DNA from: Candidatus Buchananbacteria bacterium RIFCSPHIGHO2_01_FULL_44_11
Lineage (GTDB): Bacteria > Patescibacteriota > Patescibacteriia > Buchananbacterales > UBA6539
NCBI GenBank assembly: GCA_001817345.1
Contig: MHIE01000007.1
Location: 1 to 38,539 of the forward strand
Length of the DNA: 38,539 bases
Direction of reading: 5' to 3'
Position 1 is the first letter of the stretch. The number at the start of each line of letters is the position of its first letter. The translations under genes were made by a program, and so were the position numbers. The notes under the pieces are model-generated. The model saw only the letters and a list, made by a program, of their open reading frames with translations, was not told the DNA's origin and did not search any database. Of the stretch, positions 1-7,882 are shown one piece after another.

Positions 1-23
1 GGGTGGCTGGCGCAAACAGCTTC

Positions 24-51
24 AAAAATAAACTCCCCAAACAGCGGGGAG
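24..51 (-). terminator. intrinsic terminator downstream of the Avd-like gene
   Basis: Read on the minus strand, CTCCCC and GGGGAG pair as a 6-bp stem with a 7-base loop (arms at 33-38 and 46-51), followed by TTTATTTTT. This is the form of a rho-independent terminator and lies about 50 bases beyond the stop of the minus-strand Avd-like reading frame. Confidence 0.6.
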
Positions 52-61
52 AATGAACCCG

Positions 62-85
62 ATCGTCCCGCCTTGGCGGGACGAT
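62..85. repeat. perfect 11-bp palindromic hairpin
   Basis: ATCGTCCCGCC and GGCGGGACGAT are perfect reverse complements separated by two bases. No T-run follows on either strand, so it resembles an isolated REP-like palindrome more than a terminator. It lies between the Avd-like stop codon and the terminator at 24-51. Confidence 0.55.
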
Positions 86-100
86 ATCTGGGCGGGTTAT

Positions 101-394
101 TTACAAGCGGTGTCGGCTCCCACCCAGCATGCGCCCGATTTCTATCAGTGGCTGTGATAGATGAGTAAATTTTTTATTATCCAACGCCTTGATTTCCCAA
201 GCGATTTGCAAAAAGAATTTTAAGCAGTCCAGTTTAGCAATCGCTTTGTTAATCAGTAGTGGCTTATTATTTTTATCAGCATATTTAGCTAATAGTAGCA
301 GCTCTAAAATTTCAGTAAAAATGGTATCTATTTTTGTGCCCAAGGTGTAACGTGAAAGTCGGGGGAAATGAGGTAAAAAATTGTGCCACGACTT
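101..394 (-). pseudogene. Avd-like four-helix-bundle protein, 5' end broken (no start codon)
   Basis: The translated frame resembles the accessory protein Avd of diversity-generating retroelements, a small helical-bundle protein that binds the reverse transcriptase and template RNA. Visible family features are RYTLGTKID, a Leu-rich helix ILELLLLAK and the C-terminal IGRMLGG. The first usable start is TTG at 343, which would remove the conserved helix 1. The homology continues in frame upstream to 394 (NFLPHFPRLSRYTLG at 344-382), where no ATG, GTG or TTG occurs before a TAA at 395-397. Homologues are about 110-120 residues; this frame gives about 98 without a start. The C-terminus after GRMLGG (SRHRL) is also unlike the usual lysine-rich ending. 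It is divergent from the reverse transcriptase at 471, and its broken end abuts that gene. I infer a decayed gene; a TTG-started 80-residue protein is possible but would be incomplete. Confidence 0.65.
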
Positions 395-470
395 TTACGC
401 CTCAACCATTTTTTGTAGTATGGGCAAGTCATTGGAAATTGTTGAGGGGGGGGGTAGGATTATAGGTCAT

Positions 471-1511
471 ATGAAAAACCAATGTTTAGTTAATTATTAT
501 GATATTGTATCAGCCGACAATTTACTGTCGGCTTGGCGTGAATTTATTGTCGGGAAAAAATTAAAGCCAGATGTGCAGCAGTTTTCGTTGAACCTGATAG
601 ATAACATTTTACAGCTTCATGACGAACTTGCCAATCATACCTATCGCCACGGTGGTTACAAAAGTTTTTACATCACTGATCCGAAGTTACGACACATCCA
701 CAAGGCCAGCGTCCGTGATCGGTTAATTTGCCACGCCATATACCGCCAGCTCTATCCATTTTTTGCCAAAACCTTTATCGCCGATTCATACTCGTGCCAG
801 CTAGGCAAGGGGACACATAGAGCAGTTGCCAGGTTTAAAAGTTTTAGCCGACAAGCAAGCCAAAACAACGCCGTTACGTGCTGGGTATTGAAGGGTGATA
901 TTAAAAAGTTTTTTGAAAGCATTGACCATGATGTTATTTTGGGAATTTTAAGCGAATACATTGCTGACCCAGAAGTAAGAAAATTTCTTGCCACAATCAT
1001 TAGCAGTTTTGAAATTCGCCCGGGAAAGGGCCTACCATTGGGAAATCTAACCTCGCAGTTATTTGTTAATGTCTACATGAATGTATTTGATCAGTTCGTC
1101 AAGCACAAAATAAAAGCTAAATATTATATTCGTTACGCCGATGACTTTGTTATTTTGTCTGACAGTAAAACATCATTGCCAAAAAATTTGCGGTCAGTCG
1201 GCGAGTTCCTAGAGAATAAGTTGAAATTAACATTGCATCCCGACAAGGTTTTTATTAAAACTATAGCGTCAGGAATGGATTTTTTAGGCTGGGTTAGCTT
1301 TCCTCACCATTCAGTTTTACGGACAAAAACCAAACGGCGGATGATGGATAGAGTCAAGAAAAACGTTCAACCCCAAACCCTTGCGTCTTATATAGGGTTT
1401 TTAAAGCATGGCGATACTTTTGAGTTAATGCAAGGACTTCTAAATCATTACTGGTTATGGGAAAATATTGGAGATAGTTTGGTAAAAATTCCAAAAAAGC
1501 TTTATAATTAA
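471..1511 (+). CDS. reverse transcriptase of the diversity-generating-retroelement type
   Basis: A 346-residue RNA-directed DNA polymerase. The fingers and palm motifs are in order: IHKASVRDRLICHAI near residue 80, SYSCQLGKGTHRA near 105, the first catalytic Asp at 143 (KGDIKKFFESIDHD), LPLGNLTSQLF at 188-198 and the catalytic YADD at 222-225, then LRTKTKRRMM in the thumb. The LGNxxSQ form of the fourth motif, instead of the QGxxxSP of retron and group II intron enzymes, is characteristic of DGR reverse transcriptases, which make the adenine-mutagenised cDNA that diversifies a target gene. I place the start at ATG 471 (AGG 5 bases upstream); the frame is open back to ATG 381, but that stretch is antisense to the Avd-like gene and unlike the family. 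I found no template or variable repeat in the window, so DGR activity is unproven. Confidence 0.88.
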   Translation: MKNQCLVNYYDIVSADNLLSAWREFIVGKKLKPDVQQFSLNLIDNILQLHDELANHTYRHGGYKSFYITDPKLRHIHKASVRDRLICHAIYRQLYPFFAKTFIADSYSCQLGKGTHRAVARFKSFSRQASQNNAVTCWVLKGDIKKFFESIDHDVILGILSEYIADPEVRKFLATIISSFEIRPGKGLPLGNLTSQLFVNVYMNVFDQFVKHKIKAKYYIRYADDFVILSDSKTSLPKNLRSVGEFLENKLKLTLHPDKVFIKTIASGMDFLGWVSFPHHSVLRTKTKRRMMDRVKKNVQPQTLASYIGFLKHGDTFELMQGLLNHYWLWENIGDSLVKIPKKLYN

Positions 1512-1582
1512 TTAAGAGATTTTAAAGTAAGCCTGCCCGCCAAAATGTAAAAGGAGGCGGATTTAGCTGACCATAATAAGGT

Positions 1583-3427
1583 ATGAAAAAAATCGACTTA
1601 GAAAAAATCGCCAAACTCCTGCGTTACTACATTATCCAGTCAACGACCAAGGCCGGTTCGGGCCATCCGACCTCCTCGCTTTCCGCGGTGGAATTGATGG
1701 CGGGCTTGATGTTTGGCGGTCAGTTCCGTTTCGACGTCAAGAAACCGAAAAACCCTAACAATGATCGGCTGATTTTTTCTAAAGGCCATGCCTCGCCTCT
1801 ATTTTATAGTTTATGGCTGGCCGCTGGCGCGGTGACGCCTAAGCAAATGATGACCTACCGTAAGTTCGGCAGTCCCTTAGAAGGCCACCCGGTCATGAGT
1901 TTTCCTTACACCGAAGCGGCGACTGGCTCTTTGGGCCAAGGTCTTTCCATTGGCGTAGGTATGGCGATCAATGCTAAATATTTAGATAAGTTAAGCTACA
2001 AAACTTATGTCTTGTTGGGTGACAGTGAAATGGCCGAAGGCTCGGTTTGGGAAGCAATTCAATTGTCCGTTCATTATAAACTTGATAACCTCGTTGCGAT
2101 TTTGGATGTTAATCGGTTGGGCCAAAGTACGGCGACAATGTCTGGCCATAATGTTTTAGCTTACCAAAAAAAGTTTAGCGCTTTTGGCTGGCAGACAATT
2201 GTTATTGACGGCCATGATTTTGCCGCTGTTACTCATGCTTATCAGCAGGCCAGTCAGGCCAAAGGCCGGCCGGTTGTGATTATCGCTAAAACCATTAAAG
2301 GTAAGGGTGTATCATTTTTGGAGAATAAATTGGGCTGGCATGGTAAAGCGCTCAAACCTGACGAGGCAAAGAAAGCTTTAATTGAACTCGGTCAAGTTGA
2401 TTTAAAAATTCGGGGGCAGGTTCTGCCGCCTCGAGCTGGCAAAGCTAAGTCGCTTAAGGTCAAATTTTTCAAGCCGGTGGTTTATAAACTTGGCGACAAG
2501 GTGGCGACGCGTAAGGCCTATGGTTACAGTTTAGCTCGGCTGGTTAAGCGTTTTCCTCAAATTGTCGCTTTGGATGGTGAAGTCAGCAATTCCACTTACG
2601 CTGAAGATTTTGCCGCTGTCTATCCGGAGCGCTACTTTGAAATGTTTATTGCCGAACAAAACATGGTCGGCACCGCGGTCGGTTTAGCTAACCGCGGCAA
2701 GATTCCTTTTGTTTCCACCTTTGCCGCTTTTTTCAGCCGGGCTTTCGATCAAATTCGGATGAGCCGGTATTCCAATGCCAATATTAAATTTGTCGGCTCA
2801 CATGCCGGTGTTTCCATTGGTGAAGACGGGCCGTCGCAAATGGGTTTGGAAGAAATTGCCATGTTTCGGACTTTACTTGATAGCGTGGTGTTATATCCGT
2901 CCGATGCGGTCAGCGCCGATAAACTTTTTGAGCAGGCGGCGCGTCACCAAGGCATTGTTTATATTCAAACTACGCGGGCAGCCACGCCGGTAATTTACAA
3001 AAATAGCGAGAGTTTTCCCATAGGCGGCAGCAAAGTCTTGCGCCAGAGTAATAAAGATGAAGTAACCGTCATTAGCGCCGGAATCACTTTGTCTGAGGCT
3101 CTGAAAGCAGCGGCTGAGCTAGGGAAAGAAAAAATAAATACCAGGGTGATTGATCTATATAGCGTTAAACCAATTGACGTAGCGACAATTAAGAAAGCCG
3201 CCAAAGAGACTAAGGCGATTATTGTGGTTGAAGACGGCTATCACGAGGGTGGCTTAGGCGAGGCCGTTTTGTATTGTTTAGCCGAGCTAGCTAAAGTCCG
3301 GGTTCCGGTTCGTGTCTTAGCCGTGCGCAAGATGCCCAAAAGCGGCCAGCCGGAGCAACTCCTTAACTATGAAGGCATTTCGGCCGCCGCGATTATCCGA
3401 GAAATTAAAAAGTTAATTAAAAAATAG
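1583..3427 (+). CDS. tkt: transketolase
   Basis: A 614-residue, single-chain transketolase that moves two-carbon units between ketose and aldose phosphates, using thiamine diphosphate. It links glycolysis to pentose phosphates. N-terminal half: [25 protein letters not shown], and the ThDP/metal motif [13 protein letters not shown] followed by DVNRLGQS. Middle pyrimidine-binding domain: [15 protein letters not shown], and [21 protein letters not shown] carrying the catalytic Glu. Then [21 protein letters not shown] and the C-terminal domain ([15 protein letters not shown]). The length matches short bacterial transketolases. The motif reads GDS where GDG is usual; Ser at this place occurs in this subfamily. 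The preceding spacer holds an AAAAGGAGGCGG stretch about 20 bases before the ATG, with AAGG adjacent to it. The next gene starts one base after its stop, so they are probably co-transcribed. Confidence 0.95.
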   Translation: MKKIDLEKIAKLLRYYIIQSTTKAGSGHPTSSLSAVELMAGLMFGGQFRFDVKKPKNPNNDRLIFSKGHASPLFYSLWLAAGAVTPKQMMTYRKFGSPLEGHPVMSFPYTEAATGSLGQGLSIGVGMAINAKYLDKLSYKTYVLLGDSEMAEGSVWEAIQLSVHYKLDNLVAILDVNRLGQSTATMSGHNVLAYQKKFSAFGWQTIVIDGHDFAAVTHAYQQASQAKGRPVVIIAKTIKGKGVSFLENKLGWHGKALKPDEAKKALIELGQVDLKIRGQVLPPRAGKAKSLKVKFFKPVVYKLGDKVATRKAYGYSLARLVKRFPQIVALDGEVSNSTYAEDFAAVYPERYFEMFIAEQNMVGTAVGLANRGKIPFVSTFAAFFSRAFDQIRMSRYSNANIKFVGSHAGVSIGEDGPSQMGLEEIAMFRTLLDSVVLYPSDAVSADKLFEQAARHQGIVYIQTTRAATPVIYKNSESFPIGGSKVLRQSNKDEVTVISAGITLSEALKAAAELGKEKINTRVIDLYSVKPIDVATIKKAAKETKAIIVVEDGYHEGGLGEAVLYCLAELAKVRVPVRVLAVRKMPKSGQPEQLLNYEGISAAAIIREIKKLIKK

Positions 3428-3428
3428 T

Positions 3429-4196
3429 ATGGCGAAAAAAAACATAAAGCATAAAAAATTGAAACCAAAATTTAAGTCCCGGCTGCATACGGTTTTACGG
3501 GAAACGCCGGAAGTCAGCTTTTCTTGGCGGATTTTTAAAATCATGGGTGAGTTTGTCCATGGCTTTGATTTTTTAAGACAGTTTGGTCTAGCCGTCAGTT
3601 TCTTTGGTTCGGCTCGGACTTTGCCGGAGAATAAAGATTACCGGGAGGCGGCTAAATTGGCCGGGCAACTGGTTAAACGCGGTTTTGCCGTCATCACCGG
3701 CGGCGGCCCGGGTGTAATGGAAGCCGCGAACAAAGGCGCTTTGGAAGCCAAGGGTGTTTCGGTTGGCCTCAATATTCAGCTACCGACTGAACAGCGGGTT
3801 AATAAGTATGTTAATTTTTCCCAAGCGTTTAATTACTTTTTTGTCCGGAAAGTGATGTTGTCTTATGCTTCGGAAATCTACATTTTTTTCCCCGGCGGTT
3901 ATGGCACTTTGGATGAACTATTTGATATCATGACCCTGATTCAGACTAAAAAGATTTATCCGATTCCGATTATCTTGGTTGACAGTGACTACTGGCAGCC
4001 GCTGATCAATTGGATGGAGCAAGAGTTATGTAAAAAACACAAGCTGATTGACCAGGAAGACACTAAAATTTATTATTTAGCTAAGGATACCACGGCCGCC
4101 CTGAAATATATTGACAAACTGATTAAAGACCGTAAACTGTTTGACAGCACGGAAAAGCCGGTGGAATACAGCAGTGACCAAAAAATTCGCCGATAA
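3429..4196 (+). CDS. LOG/TIGR00730-family protein (putative nucleotide 5'-monophosphate phosphoribohydrolase)
   Basis: A 255-residue Rossmann-like protein of the LOG family, often mislabelled lysine decarboxylase. The two signatures are present: [15 protein letters not shown] (around residues 94-108) and [15 protein letters not shown] (around 154-168), the PGGxGTxxE active-site motif. Characterised members release a nucleobase from a nucleoside 5'-monophosphate, producing ribose 5-phosphate; in plants and some bacteria this yields active cytokinin. The N-terminal 25 residues are Lys-rich and outside the domain. It starts one base after the transketolase stop and 10 bases before glpX, so it sits in a sugar-phosphate operon. 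A role feeding ribose 5-phosphate into the pentose-phosphate pool fits that context but is inference. Confidence 0.85.
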   Translation: MAKKNIKHKKLKPKFKSRLHTVLRETPEVSFSWRIFKIMGEFVHGFDFLRQFGLAVSFFGSARTLPENKDYREAAKLAGQLVKRGFAVITGGGPGVMEAANKGALEAKGVSVGLNIQLPTEQRVNKYVNFSQAFNYFFVRKVMLSYASEIYIFFPGGYGTLDELFDIMTLIQTKKIYPIPIILVDSDYWQPLINWMEQELCKKHKLIDQEDTKIYYLAKDTTAALKYIDKLIKDRKLFDSTEKPVEYSSDQKIRR

Positions 4197-4206
4197 CCTT
4201 TAATTT

Positions 4207-5157
4207 ATGGACCGTAATTTAGCTTTAGAATTTGTTCGGGTCACCGAGGCCGCCGCCATTGCCGCGGCCAAATGGCTGGGGCGCGGGGACGGCAAAAAAG
4301 CGGACGGCGCCGCGGTGGATGAAATGCGCGACCGCTTCAATCAGATTGATTTTTCCGGTCGAGTGGTGATTGGCGAAGGGGAAAAAGATGAAGCGCCGGA
4401 GCTTTACACTGGCGAAAAAGTGGGTAAGGGCAACGGTCCGGAGATGGATTTAGCCGTTGATCCACTGGAGGCCACTGACAGCGTTGCTTTCGGCCGGCTT
4501 AATGCCATATCAGTTATCGCCGCCGGTGCCAAAGGCAGTTTGCTTCACGCGCCGGACACCTATATGGATAAGATCATAGTGGGTAAAGAAGCGGCCAGCA
4601 TTGTTGATTTAGATGCGCCGGTCAAAGTTAATTTGAATAAAATCGCCCAAGCTTTGGGCAAACCAGTTGAGGAAGTAACCGTGATGATTTTAGACCGGCC
4701 GCGGCATGAAAAGCTGATTGCCGAAATCAGAGCCGCCGGCTCAAGAGTGAGATTGATTACCGATGGTGATGTGGCGGCCGGTATCGCCAGCTGTTTAGCC
4801 GATAGCGGGGTGGATGTGGTTTTGGGTATTGGCGGTAGTACAGAAGCAGTTTTAGCCGCTGTCGCGGTAAAAATTTTGGGTGGTCAAATACTTTGCCGCT
4901 TTAAGCCCCGCCATGAAGCCGACCAAAAAGCGGTTATGGAATGTTTAGACCAAGCTGGCATTAAAGACATCAATACCATTTTTAAGGCCGAGGATTTGGC
5001 CAAGGGCCATCAGCTGACCTTTACTGCTACCGGCATTATTGACGGTCCGCTGGTGCCTGGCGTCTTATTTAAAAAAGACCAAATTATCACTCATTCAATT
5101 GTCATTCGCGGCCAGAGCGGTACGGTGCGCTATATTACGACACATCACCATAGTTAA
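4207..5157 (+). CDS. glpX: fructose-1,6-bisphosphatase, class II (GlpX)
   Basis: A 316-residue GlpX-family phosphatase, converting fructose 1,6-bisphosphate to fructose 6-phosphate with Mn2+ or Mg2+. The start is typical (MDRNLALEFVRVTEAAAIAAA), followed by WLGRGDGKKADGAAVDEMR, the metal-binding VVIGEGEKDEAPELYTGE, and AVDPLEATDSVAFGRLNA. Later elements are ITDGDVAAGIASCL, the glycine-rich GIGGSTEAVLAAVA and the C-terminal GQSGTVRYITTHH. Length is normal for the family. Some GlpX proteins also hydrolyse sedoheptulose 1,7-bisphosphate. With the neighbouring aldolase, transketolase and transaldolase it would run the reversible carbon rearrangements between triose, hexose and pentose phosphates. 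It lies 10 bases after the LOG gene and is followed by an AT-rich spacer. Confidence 0.93.
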   Translation: MDRNLALEFVRVTEAAAIAAAKWLGRGDGKKADGAAVDEMRDRFNQIDFSGRVVIGEGEKDEAPELYTGEKVGKGNGPEMDLAVDPLEATDSVAFGRLNAISVIAAGAKGSLLHAPDTYMDKIIVGKEAASIVDLDAPVKVNLNKIAQALGKPVEEVTVMILDRPRHEKLIAEIRAAGSRVRLITDGDVAAGIASCLADSGVDVVLGIGGSTEAVLAAVAVKILGGQILCRFKPRHEADQKAVMECLDQAGIKDINTIFKAEDLAKGHQLTFTATGIIDGPLVPGVLFKKDQIITHSIVIRGQSGTVRYITTHHHS

Positions 5158-5160
5158 AAA

Positions 5161-5245
5161 TTTTAAATTATAAATTTTAATTAAATAAGCTAATTTTAAA
5201 TATTTAATTATTTTGATTCTATTTAAAATTTAAAATTAGATATTG
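5161..5245. repeat. AT-rich spacer element, copy 1 (second copy at 33182-33267)
   Basis: Almost pure A/T, made of words such as TTTTAAATTATAAATTTTAA and AAATATTTAATTATTTTGATT. It matches the spacer at 33182-33267 over about 85 bases with only scattered differences and small indels. Both copies end within about 15 bases of a start codon: aldolase here, and the duplicated uvrA start there. No other element is visible between glpX and the aldolase gene. Confidence 0.75.
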
Positions 5246-5259
5246 AAAATTGTTTTTCT

Positions 5260-6216
5260 ATGATTGTTTCGACCAAAAAATTATTTGCCCACGCTTACGG
5301 TCAGTACGCCCTGGGCGCTTATAACATTAATAATGCTGAGCAGCTGATGGGTTTATTCCGGGGGAATATTGAAAGCCAGGCGCCGTTCATCATTCAAATT
5401 TCTAAAGGCGCCAGAAAGTATACGGATAAGCGTTTGTTGGAAGCAATGATCCGGGCGTCGGAGCAAATTTTTCCTGAGGCAATTTTTGCCGTGCATATTG
5501 ATCATGGCGATGAGGAAACCTGCCTGGACGCGATCCGAAGTGGGTTTTATAGTTCAGTGATGATTGATGCTAGTGATAAAGATTTTGCCGAAAATATGGC
5601 TATCACCAAGCGGATAGTGGCCGCAGCTCATGCCAAAGATGTGGCGGTGGAAGCCGAGCTGGGGCAGCTGGGTGGTGTGGAAGAACATATCTCCGTTGCC
5701 GAAGACCGGGCTCATTTGACCGACCCCAAGCAGGCGGAGGAATTTATTAGCCAGTCAGGCTGTGACAGTTTGGCCTGTGCCATTGGCACCAGTCATGGTG
5801 CTTACAAATTCAGCGGTTCACAATCAATTCATTTTGATATTTTAGAGGAAATTCAAAAGTTAGTGCCGGGTTTTCCTTTGGTGATGCATGGTTCAAGCTC
5901 GGTGCCGGCCGAGGAAGTCGAGCGGATTAACGCCGCTGGTGGTAAGCTTAAGGGTGCCAAGGGTGTGGACGAAACCCAGTTTAAGAATGCGGCTAATCTT
6001 GGCGTGACTAAAGTTAACATTGATACCGATGGCCGGCTGGTTTGGACCCGGGTTCACCGGGAATTTTTCCGCGACCAGCCAGAAGTTTTTGACTTGCGCA
6101 AACCGGGAGAAATCTTTATGAATGAATACGCCAAGTATATTTTTCATAAGAATCAGATGCTGGGCAGTGCCGGTCAGCTGGAAGCGGTCAGGCAATCTTT
6201 GCAGTTCAGAAAATAA
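5260..6216 (+). CDS. fba: fructose-bisphosphate aldolase, class II
   Basis: A 318-residue zinc-dependent aldolase that cleaves or forms fructose 1,6-bisphosphate from glyceraldehyde 3-phosphate and dihydroxyacetone phosphate. Family landmarks: GAYNINNAEQLMGLF near the N-terminus, the zinc and catalytic segment AVHIDHGDEETCLDAI, VEAELGQLGGVEE, then GTSHGAYKF with a zinc-ligand His, and MHGSSSVP with the third zinc-ligand His, then the phosphate-binding VTKVNIDTDGRLVWTR. Length is usual for the class IIA/B boundary. It is preceded by the AT-rich element rather than tightly packed to glpX. It is followed after 5 bases by a REP-like hairpin and then the transposase gene. Its context with GlpX, transketolase and transaldolase supports a role in gluconeogenic and pentose-phosphate carbon flow. 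Confidence 0.94.
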   Translation: MIVSTKKLFAHAYGQYALGAYNINNAEQLMGLFRGNIESQAPFIIQISKGARKYTDKRLLEAMIRASEQIFPEAIFAVHIDHGDEETCLDAIRSGFYSSVMIDASDKDFAENMAITKRIVAAAHAKDVAVEAELGQLGGVEEHISVAEDRAHLTDPKQAEEFISQSGCDSLACAIGTSHGAYKFSGSQSIHFDILEEIQKLVPGFPLVMHGSSSVPAEEVERINAAGGKLKGAKGVDETQFKNAANLGVTKVNIDTDGRLVWTRVHREFFRDQPEVFDLRKPGEIFMNEYAKYIFHKNQMLGSAGQLEAVRQSLQFRK

Positions 6217-6219
6217 ATT

Positions 6220-6237
6220 ACCCCACTTCAGTGGGCG
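6220..6237. repeat. REP palindrome type 1, left of the transposase
   Basis: CCCAC-TTCA-GTGGG (6222-6235), within ACCCCACTTCAGTGGGCG. An identical copy lies at 6801-6818, right of the transposase gene. The pair brackets the gene, as expected for REP sequences linked to a RAYT. Confidence 0.8.
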
Positions 6238-6246
6238 GAATCAGAA

Positions 6247-6780
6247 ATGTCACATTTATATTTAGACGGTAGCTACTACTTTGTCACCCGGCCTACTTTT
6301 AATAAAGAAAAGTATTTTAAGGAAGATGAAAAAAAGAAAATTGTTTTGAATCGTTTGATTCTAGCCCAGAAAAAATTTGATTTTTCGCTTCACGGCTTTG
6401 CTATCATTTCTAACCACTACCATTATTTGGTATTATTAAAACAATGGAAAACCTTATCTTTAATAGAAGGATTTATAGCTGGCGGTAGCTCTTATGAACT
6501 GAATAAACTTAATGGCATCAAGCGTCGAGTTTGGGATAATTACTGGGCGGAAATTATTCAAGATGATAAAGGTTTAAGGAAAGTCTTGGGTTATATTTTA
6601 GGTAATCCCTTAAAACACGGTGAGGCCAAAAATTTTACCCAATTGCAAAAGTACCCTTTTGCTAGCTACCAACAAGCCATTGATAGCTACGGCAAACAAG
6701 AAATTGATGATTTAATCCTTGCAGTTAAAGGTTTGGATTTAGAAAATAGAACCGATTTTAAGAAGTTAATAGCCGACTAA
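6247..6780 (+). CDS. REP-associated tyrosine transposase (RAYT, IS200/IS605-like Y1 family)
   Basis: A 177-residue protein of the Y1 transposase superfamily, single-strand nucleases that nick through a tyrosine. The metal-binding HUH signature is visible as ISNHYHYLVLL around residues 56-66. The later helix LRKVLGYILGNPLKHG holds a Tyr in the position expected for the nucleophile (Tyr near residue 117). The family start is recognisable as GSYYFVTRPTFNKEKYF. Palindromes of two types surround the gene: CCCACTTCAGTGGG before and after it, and CCGACTAAAGTCGG overlapping its stop codon and again at 6825-6842. This is the arrangement of RAYT genes, which are usually single copy and thought to mobilise REP hairpins. 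It is inserted between the aldolase and transaldolase genes. Whether it is active cannot be seen. Confidence 0.87.
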   Translation: MSHLYLDGSYYFVTRPTFNKEKYFKEDEKKKIVLNRLILAQKKFDFSLHGFAIISNHYHYLVLLKQWKTLSLIEGFIAGGSSYELNKLNGIKRRVWDNYWAEIIQDDKGLRKVLGYILGNPLKHGEAKNFTQLQKYPFASYQQAIDSYGKQEIDDLILAVKGLDLENRTDFKKLIAD

Positions 6781-6842
6781 AGTCGGGTAATATATTTTTT
6801 ACCCCACTTCAGTGGGCGTGAATAAGCCGACTAAAGTCGGGC
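6771..6842. repeat. REP cluster right of the transposase (types 2, 1, 2)
   Basis: Three hairpins follow in order. AGCCGACTAAAGTCGGG (6771-6787) overlaps the end of the transposase gene, so its last codons and stop (GCC GAC TAA) lie inside the hairpin. Then comes ACCCCACTTCAGTGGGCG (6801-6818), identical to the copy at 6220. Last is AAGCCGACTAAAGTCGGGC (6824-6842). Types 1 and 2 alternate. Confidence 0.8.
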
Positions 6843-6867
6843 AATATTATAAAGTAAGACTAAAAAA

Positions 6868-7728
6868 ATGCGACCAAAAAACCTTAAAACCAAAATTTTT
6901 TTGGATGGCAGTGACATTCAGGAGACCAAAACCATTTTGTCGCTGCTTGGATTTTTGGATGGCCAAACTACTAATCCCAGTAATTTTGCCAAAAGTCCGG
7001 AAACCGTCGAGCGAGTCAAGCGTGATGGCACTTTTGATTTAGATGCGTTATACCAAGCATACAAACTGCGTGTTCAACAAATTTCAAAACTATTGCCTGA
7101 CGGATCAATTTCAATTGAAGTTTACGCGGATAAATCCACAACCGCTCCGGAAATGCTAAAACAAGCGCGCGAGTTTAACGGCTGGATTCCCAATGCCTAC
7201 ATTAAGTTCCCTATTACAGCTGAAGGGTTAAAGGCGGCTGAACAGGCAGTAGAAGAAGGTATTCGGCTTAACATGACGCTCTGTTTTTCTCAGCCGCAGG
7301 CCGCGGCGGTTTATGCCGCAACCAAGGGAGCCCCGGTTGGCGGGATTTTTGTTTCGCCCTTTGTTGGCCGCTGGTACGATAAGGGAGTGGCCGGAATGGA
7401 TTTAATTAAAAATATTCTCAAGATGTACGAACAAGGTGACGGTCACGTTAAGGTGCTGACTTCAAGCGTGCGGACGAGCGAACAGTTTCAATACGCCCTG
7501 GCACTCGGTACCGATATCATTACGGCCTATTTTGACGCCATTAAAGATTGGGGAACCGCGGGAATGCCAATTCCAGATGTCGGCACGTTTGACAATTCTG
7601 AGTATCAACCCATTCCGTACGAGGATCTTTCCTTAGATAGACCATGCCTGGATTATAAAATCGGACACAAAATGACCGATGCGGGATTGGAAAAATTTGT
7701 CAGTGACTGGAACGCATTAATAAAATAA
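6868..7728 (+). CDS. tal: transaldolase
   Basis: A 286-residue transaldolase of the class I aldolase fold, transferring a dihydroxyacetone unit from sedoheptulose 7-phosphate to glyceraldehyde 3-phosphate. Visible: KIFLDGSDIQETK near the start, LDGQTTNPSNFAKSP (the DGxTTNPS signature, residues about 30-44), ISIEVYAD, then the Schiff-base lysine in NAYIKFPIT. Later come GIRLNMTLCFSQPQA, GGIFVSPFVGRWYD and VLTSSVRTSEQF. It belongs to the single-domain bacterial type, a little longer than the 210-residue TalC forms. It would complete the non-oxidative pentose-phosphate set with the transketolase upstream. The RAYT unit separates it from the aldolase gene, so it probably needs readthrough or its own promoter; I saw no clear one. 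Confidence 0.93.
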   Translation: MRPKNLKTKIFLDGSDIQETKTILSLLGFLDGQTTNPSNFAKSPETVERVKRDGTFDLDALYQAYKLRVQQISKLLPDGSISIEVYADKSTTAPEMLKQAREFNGWIPNAYIKFPITAEGLKAAEQAVEEGIRLNMTLCFSQPQAAAVYAATKGAPVGGIFVSPFVGRWYDKGVAGMDLIKNILKMYEQGDGHVKVLTSSVRTSEQFQYALALGTDIITAYFDAIKDWGTAGMPIPDVGTFDNSEYQPIPYEDLSLDRPCLDYKIGHKMTDAGLEKFVSDWNALIK

Positions 7729-7811
7729 TTTCTAATGTCTAATTCCTAATTCCTAAAGCTATTTATTGGTTATTAGAAATTATGTCATTGGTAATTTTAA
7801 AACTATGATGG

Positions 7812-7882
7812 ATCCCGTTAGACATTTTGTATGGCGCTGGCGGGAATCCAGAAAGATAAATAAATTGTATGTCTAACGGGAT
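7812..7882 (+). promoter_or_regulatory. 14-bp inverted repeat enclosing the PGI/PMI start codon
   Basis: ATCCCGTTAGACAT (7812-7825) is the exact reverse complement of ATGTCTAACGGGAT (7869-7882), with a 43-base loop that itself contains GGCGCTGGCGGGAATCC. The right arm contains both possible start codons of the isomerase gene (7869 and the first base pair of the ATG at 7881). If it folds in mRNA it would hide the start. The AT-rich stretch before it (7733-7765) is a degenerate repeat of CTAATTCCTAA-like words. Confidence 0.6.

Noticed and set aside
381-470. Longer reverse transcriptase start at ATG 381
   Set aside because: The extra 30 residues are antisense to the Avd-like frame and do not resemble family N-termini.
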